NCBI GenBank assembly: GCA_022449545.1
Contig: JAKUPN010000012.1
Location: 1 to 61,824 of the forward strand
Reading direction: 5' to 3'
Source of the DNA: Alphaproteobacteria bacterium
Lineage (GTDB): Bacteria > Pseudomonadota > Alphaproteobacteria > UBA6615
DNA length: 61,824 bases
Part shown: positions 40,515 through 48,466 of the stretch, in pieces
Numbering within the stretch: the stretch's first letter is position 1
Layout of the letters: every line of letters starts with the position of its first letter
Program-made: the position numbers and the translations under genes
The notes under the pieces: generated by a model
Told to the model about the DNA's origin: nothing
Database searches by the model: none
Seen by the model: the letters and a program-made list of their open reading frames with translations, nothing else

Positions 40515-41696
40515 ATGGATAAAACATTTTTTACTGCCGCTAGTATTGCTCTTGGGTTGTCTTTGGCTTGTGTAAGCCCTGCCCTTGCTGGTGATACTGG
40601 CAAAAACGCTGCCGAAGCAAAACAGAAGCTTAGTGCATCGGTTGATTGGTTTAATGGAAAAGGTAGTTATGGTAAGAATAACGTTACCTACACCGGCCCA
40701 GTCATCACCTTAAAGACATCGAGCCATCTACCACCTGTAGCGGGTATTTCAAAGTTACAAAGAAAAGGCTTTGATAATCTTGAGAGAATGTCTGGCGGAA
40801 AAATTAAGGTTAAAGATACCTGGTCTAAAACAGTTCATGGAGTCAAAGAAGGAAGAAAAGCAGCACGTGCCGGACTGACTAACTATGCACCCTGCTTCTC
40901 ACTCTATATGTCCAAAGACTATAATTTAGTTCATGGGCTAGGGTTACCCTTTCTCTTTAACAATTCTCACGAAGCCGTTGCAACTGCGGAACATCTTTAC
41001 GGTAAATACTTGAAAAAAGAACATGAGCGTTATGGAGTATCTATAGCACGAGTGGCTCATACTAGTCCTTATCATTTATGGACTAACAAGCCTGTTCGTA
41101 ATCTAGGTGACGTAAAAGGAATGAAGATCCGCGCAGGTGGAGGAATTCATTCTCAAATCATTGGTGCAATTGGCGCCACTCAAGTATCCATGCCGGGTGC
41201 TGACTCCTATACTGCAATGCAACGAGGCACGCTTGATGGAATTCACTTTAGCGATGCTATTGCACTAATCTTTAAAACCCACGAAGTCACAAAATATCGT
41301 ACTACCAATGGTTTTAATCTGCTCACCATTGAATACTGCCTAGATTCTAAATGGCACAAAGCACTTCCAGCCGACCTTAAAGTAGTCTGGAACAACTGGG
41401 CTCGACAGATGGCAATAGCCGAAGGAGCTGGTTTTTACGATCTTTATGATAAACTTAATCTAGACAAAATGGTTGGCATGGGTCAGACCGAAGTAATCGA
41501 TATGGATCCTGCAGAACTAGATCGCTGGAAAACAGCTGTTGCTGGAATTGAGGCAAACTTTATTAAAAATAATAAAAATAAAGACGCTGGCGCGTTCGTC
41601 GCTGACATTAAGAAGCTTGCCGCTAAATATGCTGCTATGTCTGCTAATGACGTGATGGCTGAAGCAATCAATAGCCCAGCGCAAGGACTTTACTAG
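40515..41696 (+). CDS. dctP: TRAP substrate-binding protein (DctP family), system 2
   Basis: This is a periplasmic binding protein of 393 residues with a signal peptide, likely cut after ALA (MDKTFFTAASIALGL...SPALA). It parallels system 1: NYAPCFSLYMSKDYNLVHGLGLP near residue 125 and MKIRAGGGIHSQ, which contains the carboxylate-binding arginine. Domain order and C-terminal helix are also alike. Binding pocket residues around the second segment differ from system 1 (LYMSKDY against VYSAKDF), so the ligands may be related but not identical. A GGGAGGA site precedes the ATG. A hairpin follows the stop. Confidence 0.93.
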   Translation: MDKTFFTAASIALGLSLACVSPALAGDTGKNAAEAKQKLSASVDWFNGKGSYGKNNVTYTGPVITLKTSSHLPPVAGISKLQRKGFDNLERMSGGKIKVKDTWSKTVHGVKEGRKAARAGLTNYAPCFSLYMSKDYNLVHGLGLPFLFNNSHEAVATAEHLYGKYLKKEHERYGVSIARVAHTSPYHLWTNKPVRNLGDVKGMKIRAGGGIHSQIIGAIGATQVSMPGADSYTAMQRGTLDGIHFSDAIALIFKTHEVTKYRTTNGFNLLTIEYCLDSKWHKALPADLKVVWNNWARQMAIAEGAGFYDLYDKLNLDKMVGMGQTEVIDMDPAELDRWKTAVAGIEANFIKNNKNKDAGAFVADIKKLAAKYAAMSANDVMAEAINSPAQGLY

Positions 41697-41737
41697 CTGA
41701 TTTTGTAGGTTAATTGGTTAAAAACTTTCCCAAGATT

Positions 41738-41765
41738 CCGGCCGAGATATAAATATCTCGGCCGG
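41738..41765 (+). terminator. Hairpin between dctP and dctQ, TRAP system 2
   Basis: CCGGCCGAGATA and TATCTCGGCCGG form a perfect 12-bp stem with a four-base loop, between the dctP stop and the dctQ start. A short TTATTT follows. It may allow partial termination or stabilise the dctP message so that binding protein is made in excess over the membrane subunits. Confidence 0.7.
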
Positions 41766-41783
41766 TTATTTGCGGAGTTATTT

Positions 41784-42305
41784 ATGCTTAAAATTGAAAA
41801 GTACTTTAGAGCAATAGGATCTACACTAGACTGGTTTGGTGGAATAATTTTATTACCTGCCATGAGTGTAGTGGTCTTACTCGATGTATTCCTTAGGTAT
41901 GTGTTTAACAGCCCATTTATTTGGGGTATGGAGTTTACTGAGTGGGCGCTTTTGTTAGTTTTCCTGTATGCGGTTCCCGCGTGCACCCAAAATCATGGTC
42001 ATGTTCGTATGGAATTATTAATAGGAAATGTTAAACCCAGAGCACAAAAACTTATGTCACTTTTCTACTGCCTGTCGGGAATATTCATCTTCTATTTACT
42101 CGCTAAATATAGCTGGGAAGAGTTCATTTTTGATTTTGAATTAGGTCGCGTAACTGAGTACTTATCGCTTCCAGTTTGGTTACATACGTTAAGTATGTTC
42201 GTGATAAGTGTTCTTGTCTTAATCTATTTTGTATTGCGTATCATAGCGGTCTTTGTAAGAACCGAAGCATTTACGCATGTAGAAGATAATTCTTACGAGG
42301 ATTAA
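41784..42305 (+). CDS. dctQ: TRAP transporter small membrane subunit (DctQ), system 2
   Basis: This is a 173-residue protein with four hydrophobic helices. DVFLRYVFNSPFIWGMEFTEW and NHGHVRMELL are the family motifs and nearly match those of system 1. The start is 18 bases beyond the hairpin, with a GCGGAG site. The dctM gene begins two bases after the stop. The N-terminus is shorter than in system 1. Confidence 0.93.
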   Translation: MLKIEKYFRAIGSTLDWFGGIILLPAMSVVVLLDVFLRYVFNSPFIWGMEFTEWALLLVFLYAVPACTQNHGHVRMELLIGNVKPRAQKLMSLFYCLSGIFIFYLLAKYSWEEFIFDFELGRVTEYLSLPVWLHTLSMFVISVLVLIYFVLRIIAVFVRTEAFTHVEDNSYED

Positions 42306-42307
42306 TT

Positions 42308-43615
42308 ATGGACCCGAATTTAATCGGTATATTAGGTTTTCTAGGAATGCTCGGGCTCATTGTTTTGGGTGTTCCTATAGCTTTTTCAATGTTAGCCACT
42401 GCTTGTATTGGACTGTTTGCAGTTGGCGGCCCCAATCATGCTGAAACTCAAATAGCAATTACGTTTACTGACGTCGGTGCTAACTTTGTAATGGTAGCTG
42501 TTCCTCTATATTTTATGATGGGACAGTTAGTACAAAGAACCGATATTGCCTACGATCTTTATGAATGCGTTTATCGTTGGTTAGGCAGATTGCCAGGTGG
42601 CTTAGCAATATCTTCTGTTGTGGCCTGTGCTGGCTTTGGCGCCGTCTCCGGTGGAAGTGTGACCGCCGTTGCAACCATGGGGCCAATGTGTATTCCCGCA
42701 ATGCGACGATACAAATATGATGATTCCCTAGCAACTGGTTGTATAAGTGCTGCTGGTACACTGGGAATACTAATACCGCCCAGTATCATTCTCATTGGAT
42801 ATGGAATTTTAACTGAAACCTCAATTGGAGCTTTGTTCATAGCTGGCATTATTCCTGGAGTATTAATGACTTTAGGCTATTCTGTTACAATCGCAATTCG
42901 ATGCGCAATGAATCCTGAACTTGGTCCAGTTGGAGAAAAATTTTCTTTGGAAGAGAAAGTAAGATCTCTTAACAAGGTGCTTCCAATTTTTCTCACATTC
43001 ATTGTCGTTATAGGTGGCATCTATGGTGGTATTTTTACTCCTACAGAAGCCGCTGGTGTCGGTGTGTTTTGTCTTCTGGCTATAGCTTTCGTCATGAGAC
43101 GACTTGACTGGGCAAACCTCAAACTTTCTTTCCTAAAATCCATGCAAACTTCTGGAATGATATTTGTAATCATCTGCGGTGGCCACATGATGGGCAAGTT
43201 TGTTGTTCAAACGGAATTAACCGAAGGCCTTATAAAATGGATGGAGGTCCAGGACTTTAGTGCGTTTACTATTATGCTTGGACTTAGCCTTCTCTATATT
43301 GCCTTGGGCATGGTTTTAGATGTATGGGGCATGCTCATATTAACCATTCCTTTTACATTCCCAATTATTCTAGGCTTGAATTACAGTCCTGTCTGGTATG
43401 GGGTTTATGCTGTCATAATGTCTGAATTAGCTTTGATAACTCCACCTGTAGGTATTAATGTATATGTTATGGCCAAAATGGCACCTGATGTGCCTCTAAC
43501 TAAAATTTTCAAAGGTGTAGCACCATTTTTTATCTTTACCCTTATTCTAGTAGCCCTGATTACTGTATTTCCTGAAATTGTAATGTGGCTACCTGAATCT
43601 GCTGGCATGTCATAA
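42308..43615 (+). CDS. dctM: TRAP transporter large membrane subunit (DctM), system 2
   Basis: This is a 435-residue, roughly twelve-helix membrane protein. GVPIAFSMLA, SVVACAGFGAVSGGSV, AGTLGILIPPS and ITPPVGINVYVMAKMAPDVP match system 1 closely, more so than the binding proteins do. This supports a past duplication of the whole operon. The next gene, arsC, begins 98 bases later; no strong terminator is visible, but a T7 run lies at about 43678-43684. Confidence 0.95.
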   Translation: MDPNLIGILGFLGMLGLIVLGVPIAFSMLATACIGLFAVGGPNHAETQIAITFTDVGANFVMVAVPLYFMMGQLVQRTDIAYDLYECVYRWLGRLPGGLAISSVVACAGFGAVSGGSVTAVATMGPMCIPAMRRYKYDDSLATGCISAAGTLGILIPPSIILIGYGILTETSIGALFIAGIIPGVLMTLGYSVTIAIRCAMNPELGPVGEKFSLEEKVRSLNKVLPIFLTFIVVIGGIYGGIFTPTEAAGVGVFCLLAIAFVMRRLDWANLKLSFLKSMQTSGMIFVIICGGHMMGKFVVQTELTEGLIKWMEVQDFSAFTIMLGLSLLYIALGMVLDVWGMLILTIPFTFPIILGLNYSPVWYGVYAVIMSELALITPPVGINVYVMAKMAPDVPLTKIFKGVAPFFIFTLILVALITVFPEIVMWLPESAGMS

Positions 43616-43713
43616 ATGGATGATTAAAATATAAATTGTTGGTTAAACTAGTTAAAAGTAATAAATTGGCCTTCCGTTTTTTTGTCGGCTAAGCATCGGC
43701 TAGTGAGTAAATC

Positions 43714-44067
43714 ATGAGTGATCAAGTTATTATCTATCACAACCCCCGTTGCAGTAAATCAAGGGCGGCTTTAAGTTTACTAAGGAATCATGGAGTTGAG
43801 CCAGAAATTGTAGAGTATCTGAAAACACCACCAGATATAAAACAACTTAAAAAAATTCTACTTATGATGAAGAAAAATCCTCGCGACATAATAAGAAAAG
43901 GGGAAAAAGAATATAAAAGTCTAAAATTAGATAACGAATCTCTAGATAACGATTCGCTCATAAAATATATGGTGGAGAACCCAATTCTAATTGAAAGACC
44001 AATAGTTGTTACGAGAAAAGAAGCAAGGCTCGGCCGCCCACCAGAACTGGTTCTGGAACTATTTTGA
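43714..44067 (+). CDS. arsC: Arsenate reductase (glutaredoxin type)
   Basis: This is a 117-residue thioredoxin-fold protein of the ArsC/Spx group. The catalytic cysteine lies in PRCSKSR near residue 12, and the oxyanion-binding arginines fit the segment RPIVVTRKEARLGRPPE. Length and motifs agree with glutaredoxin-coupled arsenate reductases such as R773 ArsC. YffB-like proteins of the same family are an alternative. It stands without ars regulator or efflux genes. Two TCGGCTA direct repeats 11 bases apart lie just upstream. Confidence 0.88.
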   Translation: MSDQVIIYHNPRCSKSRAALSLLRNHGVEPEIVEYLKTPPDIKQLKKILLMMKKNPRDIIRKGEKEYKSLKLDNESLDNDSLIKYMVENPILIERPIVVTRKEARLGRPPELVLELF

Positions 44068-44087
44068 TAGTCATATGTAAACAAAAA

Positions 44088-44117
44088 TACCTTCTCACCT
44101 AACAAAAAACGAAGGTA
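44088..44117 (+). promoter_or_regulatory. Hairpin that includes the panE-like ribosome site
   Basis: TACCTTC and GAAGGTA form a perfect 7-bp stem with a 16-base loop. The right arm contains the GAAGG that serves as Shine-Dalgarno site for the next gene, whose ATG is 10 bases further on. Such a fold could lower its translation. The stem is short, so the effect is speculative. Confidence 0.35.
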
Positions 44118-44127
44118 AAGAGAAACT

Positions 44128-45102
44128 ATGAAAATTTGTATCGTAGGTGCCGGTGCCATAGGAGGATTTCTTGGCGCACGCCTAGCTATTTCGGGTTTCG
44201 ATGTCAGTATGTTAGCCCGCGGGCCTCACTTGATAGCCATGAAAGAAAATGGCGTAACTCTAACCGATAAAAACAGCAAAACAATTGTAAAAGTACCCCT
44301 TTCTGATGACCCATCATTTTTTGGCACACAAGACTTTGTTATTCTCACTTTGAAATCTCCGTCTTTAGAGAATACTCTGCCTACTTTACAACCACTGTTT
44401 GACAATCAAACAACTCTAGTAACAGCAATGAATGGCATACCGTGGTGGTTTTTTGAATGCCTGGAGGGACCTCTGAGAGGGCATCAATTAGAAACAATTG
44501 ATTTTCAAGGAAAGCTAGCATCAATATTCTCTAGTGATCGCATAATTGGATGTGTCGTTCATGCTGCTGCTGCGGTTGATCAACCCGGAATTATAAAACA
44601 TGTTTCAGGTGATCTTTTTATAGTTGGAGAAGCTGATAAGAAAGTAAAAACGAGAACAGTAAAACTTCATGAAGCAATAAATTCTTCCAATCTTAAAAGT
44701 AAATTGACAGAAGATATCCACGGTGAAATCTGGTCCAAATTATTAGGTAATATGGCTATGGGGCCTATATCAACACTAACAAAATTAAGTTTATCTGGAA
44801 TAGCATATGATCCTGACGCTAGGAGCCTCTGTATCAACATGATCGAAGAGGCACAGAAAATAGGCGACAGACTTGGCTTGCCTTTAAAAATGTCTGCCAG
44901 TTCAAGGATCGACTTAGCTGCCGAACTAGGTGACTTTAAGCCCTCAATTTTACAGGACCTTGAAAAAAAGCGACCAATGGAAATCGATGCGCTTATTGGT
45001 GTAGTCAGAGAACTAGGGGAATTGCTTGAAATCCCAACACCGACAATTAACACTGTCCTATCACTACAAAGAGCCCAAGCTCGTTTTGCAGGTCTCGTCT
45101 AA
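44128..45102 (+). CDS. Ketopantoate reductase family protein (ApbA/PanE)
   Basis: This is an NADPH-dependent 2-keto-acid reductase of 324 residues. The N-terminal Rossmann motif VGAGAIGGFLGARLA binds the cofactor. MLARGPHL provides the 2'-phosphate contact. The C-terminal helical domain has the catalytic lysine in IWSKLLGNMA and the KPSILQDLEKKRPMEIDALIG motif. True PanE makes pantoate; many paralogues act on other keto acids, so I give no symbol. Its stop abuts the next gene without a gap, so both are probably one transcript. Confidence 0.87.
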   Translation: MKICIVGAGAIGGFLGARLAISGFDVSMLARGPHLIAMKENGVTLTDKNSKTIVKVPLSDDPSFFGTQDFVILTLKSPSLENTLPTLQPLFDNQTTLVTAMNGIPWWFFECLEGPLRGHQLETIDFQGKLASIFSSDRIIGCVVHAAAAVDQPGIIKHVSGDLFIVGEADKKVKTRTVKLHEAINSSNLKSKLTEDIHGEIWSKLLGNMAMGPISTLTKLSLSGIAYDPDARSLCINMIEEAQKIGDRLGLPLKMSASSRIDLAAELGDFKPSILQDLEKKRPMEIDALIGVVRELGELLEIPTPTINTVLSLQRAQARFAGLV

Positions 45103-46314
45103 ATGTATAAACAACCCTCACAAGGACCATCACTAGTTCTACTTTTCGTAATGATGTTATCTAGTCAGATGGCCTTAACAATCTTTTTACCTGCTGTTGT
45201 TAATATGTCGGAAGGTCTAAATACACCTTTGACCACAGTTCAATTGGTCATTCCTGCTTACTTATGCGCGTTTGCTATAATGCAATTGGTAGCTGGTCCT
45301 TTATCGGACGCTTTTGGCAGACGCCCTATAATACTTTGCGGGGTAGGATTGTTTACGCTAGCAAGCATTGCTTGCGGTATGTCAAATAATATAGAGCAAC
45401 TTCTACTATCCAGATTTTTTCAGGCTATGGGGGCTTGTACTACTATCGTAGTCGGTCGTGCTATAGTCAGAGATGGTTCAGATGGGAAAACCGCTGCTCG
45501 AACTCTTTCCTATCTAGCAATGGCCTTAGCAGTGGGTCCTGCTATCGCACCCTTATTCGGAGGGTATCTGGTATCTTGGTTTGATTGGAGGGCCACCTTT
45601 ATATCTACTGCTTTATTGGGCGCTTGCGCTTTAATTGTAGCAATTCCTAGATTTAATGAAACATTAACGACCGATATGAGACGAAAATTAGATTTTTCAG
45701 GAATGTTCCGTAACTATTTAATCTTAACTAAGAACCGACTTTTTCTAGGTTATAGCCTCTCAATAGCGTTCCTAACCGGAACATTCCAAACATTCATAGT
45801 AGCTGCCCCAATAGTAATGATTGATCAGATGGGTGTCTCTCCCGAGTTATTTGGATTCTACGTTATGACCGTTCCAGGAACGTTTATCATTGCTAGTTTT
45901 ATCTCTGCTCGATTAAGTAATGTATTACCAATGGACTGTACAATCGCTATTGGCTGTTTTGCAGCAGTATTTGGAGGGTTCCTTCAATTTGGGTTTTCGG
46001 TGACTGGAAACAGCACTCCAATAACTATTCTTATAAGTGTTTTGATTTCTAATTTTGGCACAGGGTTAGCTTTTGCTAATTGTTACGCACAAGCGCTCAG
46101 TATGGTCCAACCGGCAACAGCTGGGGCTGCATCTGCATTAACTGGGTTTTTTCACATGGGCTGGGCTTTTCTGGTTTCTCTAGCCATAGCTAACTTAGAA
46201 AACATAACTACAATTCATCTCGGCATTTCACAATCGGCCACCGCTTTAGCATCAGCCTTTGCCTTCATTGGTCTGGTATGGATAATTCGTAGTAGACCCA
46301 GATCAATTGTTTAA
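45103..46314 (+). CDS. MFS exporter, Bcr/CflA type
   Basis: This is a 403-residue protein with twelve predicted helices. The MFS loop motif GPLSDAFGRRPIIL near residue 66 and the GRAIVRDGSDG segment near residue 124 are characteristic of the Bcr/CflA drug-exporter group. It begins at the base after the panE-like stop. Its 3' end overlaps the convergent SCP2-like/hydrolase gene by 12 bases. The substrate is unknown. Confidence 0.87.
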   Translation: MYKQPSQGPSLVLLFVMMLSSQMALTIFLPAVVNMSEGLNTPLTTVQLVIPAYLCAFAIMQLVAGPLSDAFGRRPIILCGVGLFTLASIACGMSNNIEQLLLSRFFQAMGACTTIVVGRAIVRDGSDGKTAARTLSYLAMALAVGPAIAPLFGGYLVSWFDWRATFISTALLGACALIVAIPRFNETLTTDMRRKLDFSGMFRNYLILTKNRLFLGYSLSIAFLTGTFQTFIVAAPIVMIDQMGVSPELFGFYVMTVPGTFIIASFISARLSNVLPMDCTIAIGCFAAVFGGFLQFGFSVTGNSTPITILISVLISNFGTGLAFANCYAQALSMVQPATAGAASALTGFFHMGWAFLVSLAIANLENITTIHLGISQSATALASAFAFIGLVWIIRSRPRSIV

Positions 46315-47538
46315 TTGTTCAATTTTTTCTAAAACTGGATATAAATAATCCTTGAAAAGCATTGGATTTTCTGACATCGGAAAATGCCCTAAATTTTCCA
46401 TAATTGTTACTTCTGAGCCCTGAATTTTTGATGATGTTCTTAATGTATCATCCGGACTACAAGAAAAATCATAGGCCCCGGTTAATAAAAAAACAGGACA
46501 TTTATTTGTATCAATTTCTGTAACTATATCGCGATAATCTGAATCTGCGCGATAAAAATACAAATCACCTTTAAATATGCCCGGCCCACTCGCTAAATAC
46601 CCCCATAAGGTTTCCCAACGGTCTTCATCTGGACTAGTAGGAGCTATAAGTCCAGACACCAACGCTGCAGAGATTTCTCCTCCGTGAATATCTGGGCGAT
46701 GCAGCCATGCTCTATCATACCATGGTGTTTGATGGTCCGAGCCCTCCAGTCCTATTACTGCCTTAAACTCTTCCGGCCAGTGTCTTGCCAAATGGAGCAC
46801 AATACGACCCCCCATGGAACAACCCATTATAACTGGCTTATTTAGATTCAGAGCTCTGCAAACAGAACGTATTGTTTCCGCATATAGTTTCGTTGTTAAT
46901 CGATATTCCTCTGATTGGAAACCTTTCGGAGGTAATGATTTACCATGCCAAGGCATATCAAAAGCGATAACCCTAAAACGATTAGTAAGCCCCTCATCTG
47001 ACATCAAGTGTCGAAATTGTTGGCTATCAGCTCCTGCAGTATGGAGACAAACTAGAGGAATGCCCTCTCCAGCCTCTTCCCAATATATACGATAACCACG
47101 TCCTTCTACATCAACATTCATATACCTGCCGATAACCGGCTCAATATATTCGACAAAATCTTCTTCGTTCCCAGTTTCAGATTGTTTATTTCTAGGTAAG
47201 GCGAGAAGCTCCTTTATATACCTTAAGTGGGTTAAAAAATACTTTAAATCTCCTTCTATCGATGCATTTCCATCTTTCACCATAGCAAATAGGTCATGAT
47301 ATCCTGGCTTAGGAAAAGGTTTCCAAAACTCGGTCCAAGCATCAGATGAGGCCTTAATAGAAAATTTATAAGAGCGCATCAGAACTGGTCCCTGCACGAC
47401 TTCAACTACTCGGCCCTTATCTATAAGGACATGATAAAAATCATTACCGATTCCTAATAAGAAATCTACACTCAGGAATCTACCACTACAAACAAGTAGG
47501 TCATTCTCATTAACAAGTTCAGCTAATTGTTTTATCAA
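46303..47538 (-). CDS. SCP2-like domain fused to an alpha/beta hydrolase
   Basis: This is a 411-residue two-part protein. Residues about 15-120 look like a sterol-carrier (SCP2) fold: GNDFYHVLIDKGRVVEVV, FSIKASSDAWTEFW and a final NASIEGDLKYF stretch. Residues about 150-405 form a hydrolase with HTAGADSQQF (oxyanion loop), nucleophile Ser in GCSMGGR near residue 244, Asp in TGAYDFSC and His in LGHFPMSE. The lipid-carrier part may present a hydrophobic or CoA-type substrate to the hydrolase; this is inference. Only a TTG start is available. It follows the SDR gene by 129 bases and overlaps the MFS 3' end. Confidence 0.8.
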   Translation of the reverse strand: MIKQLAELVNENDLLVCSGRFLSVDFLLGIGNDFYHVLIDKGRVVEVVQGPVLMRSYKFSIKASSDAWTEFWKPFPKPGYHDLFAMVKDGNASIEGDLKYFLTHLRYIKELLALPRNKQSETGNEEDFVEYIEPVIGRYMNVDVEGRGYRIYWEEAGEGIPLVCLHTAGADSQQFRHLMSDEGLTNRFRVIAFDMPWHGKSLPPKGFQSEEYRLTTKLYAETIRSVCRALNLNKPVIMGCSMGGRIVLHLARHWPEEFKAVIGLEGSDHQTPWYDRAWLHRPDIHGGEISAALVSGLIAPTSPDEDRWETLWGYLASGPGIFKGDLYFYRADSDYRDIVTEIDTNKCPVFLLTGAYDFSCSPDDTLRTSSKIQGSEVTIMENLGHFPMSENPMLFKDYLYPVLEKIEQLNN

Positions 47539-47667
47539 ATCTTCTGTTCCCTTTGATGCATATCCAGTCCTTGAAAAAATGCTAAAAATATCGACAGTAA
47601 ATTTATATTACCCAGTATAGTGAATTAGTTAACTTAAAACTTTGAGCTGGTTTTATAGAAAATATAT

Positions 47668-48429
47668 TTACCAGACTGACCATCCAGCATCGACCAAGAT
47701 AGTCTCACCATGCACCATTTTTGAGTCTTCTGAAGCCAAAAAAACAGCAGCTCCTGTCATATCTTCAGGATCCATAAAATCTATACCTGTGGGAGTTAGC
47801 GTACGCATCAACTCCATATATTCTTCATTTCCTGGTCCTCGCACGTGGGCGTTTAGAGGGGTAGCTACATTCCCTGGTGCTATTGAATTAATATTAATTT
47901 TTGATTTGCCTAACTCAGCAGCTAAAGCGCGTGTCATGTTCACAACTCCACCTTTAGAGGCGCAGTAACCTGGACAATTGGGAAAAGCACCAGTGCCAGC
48001 AATAGAAGATATATTTATAACCTTTCCCCCACCATTTTCTATGAAATGTGGAACGAGTGTCTTGATCATGAAAAAATAGCCTTTGAGGTTTAGGTCAAGC
48101 TGCTCATCCCATATTTCCTCTGTGGTCTCTAGAACTGGAACTGTACGAAATACCCCTGCGTTGTTAACAAGAATATCTATAGCCCCGAACTCTTCTATAA
48201 CCGTCCCTTGAAGCCTTTCAATCTCTTTTACCTTGGAGACATCCGCTTTAAAAGCTTTAGCTTTACCTCCTGAACTAATTATCTCGTCAACGACATTATT
48301 CGCAGCTTTATCATTACTTTTGTAATTAACAGCTATTTCTGCGCCCTCAGTTGCAAACCTTTTTGCAATGGCTTCTCCTATACCTACTGAAGAACCGCTA
48401 ATTAAAGCCACCTTATTTTGTAGCCTCAT
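47668..48429 (-). CDS. Short-chain dehydrogenase/reductase (SDR)
   Basis: This is a classical SDR of 253 residues from the ATG with an AGGGAGA site; the open frame extends upstream into hyuB but without a suitable start. The cofactor motif is SGSSVGIGEA, NNAG is at residue about 87, and the active site is Ser in ISSIAG plus YCASK. It is FabG-like in sequence, but the position after hyuAB suggests oxidation of an alcohol or amino-alcohol product. It is the third gene of the minus-strand hyu operon. Confidence 0.87.
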   Translation of the reverse strand: MRLQNKVALISGSSVGIGEAIAKRFATEGAEIAVNYKSNDKAANNVVDEIISSGGKAKAFKADVSKVKEIERLQGTVIEEFGAIDILVNNAGVFRTVPVLETTEEIWDEQLDLNLKGYFFMIKTLVPHFIENGGGKVINISSIAGTGAFPNCPGYCASKGGVVNMTRALAAELGKSKININSIAPGNVATPLNAHVRGPGNEEYMELMRTLTPTGIDFMDPEDMTGAAVFLASEDSKMVHGETILVDAGWSVW

Positions 48430-48466
48430 AATTTTCTCCCTATAAAAAAGTTGTTGTTTAACAAGA

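Noticed and set aside
44041-44056. Near-palindrome CCAGAACTGGTTCTGG at the end of arsC as a terminator
   Set aside because: It lies inside the coding sequence for the conserved C-terminal PELVLEL region and lacks a T run, so coding constraint explains it well enough.
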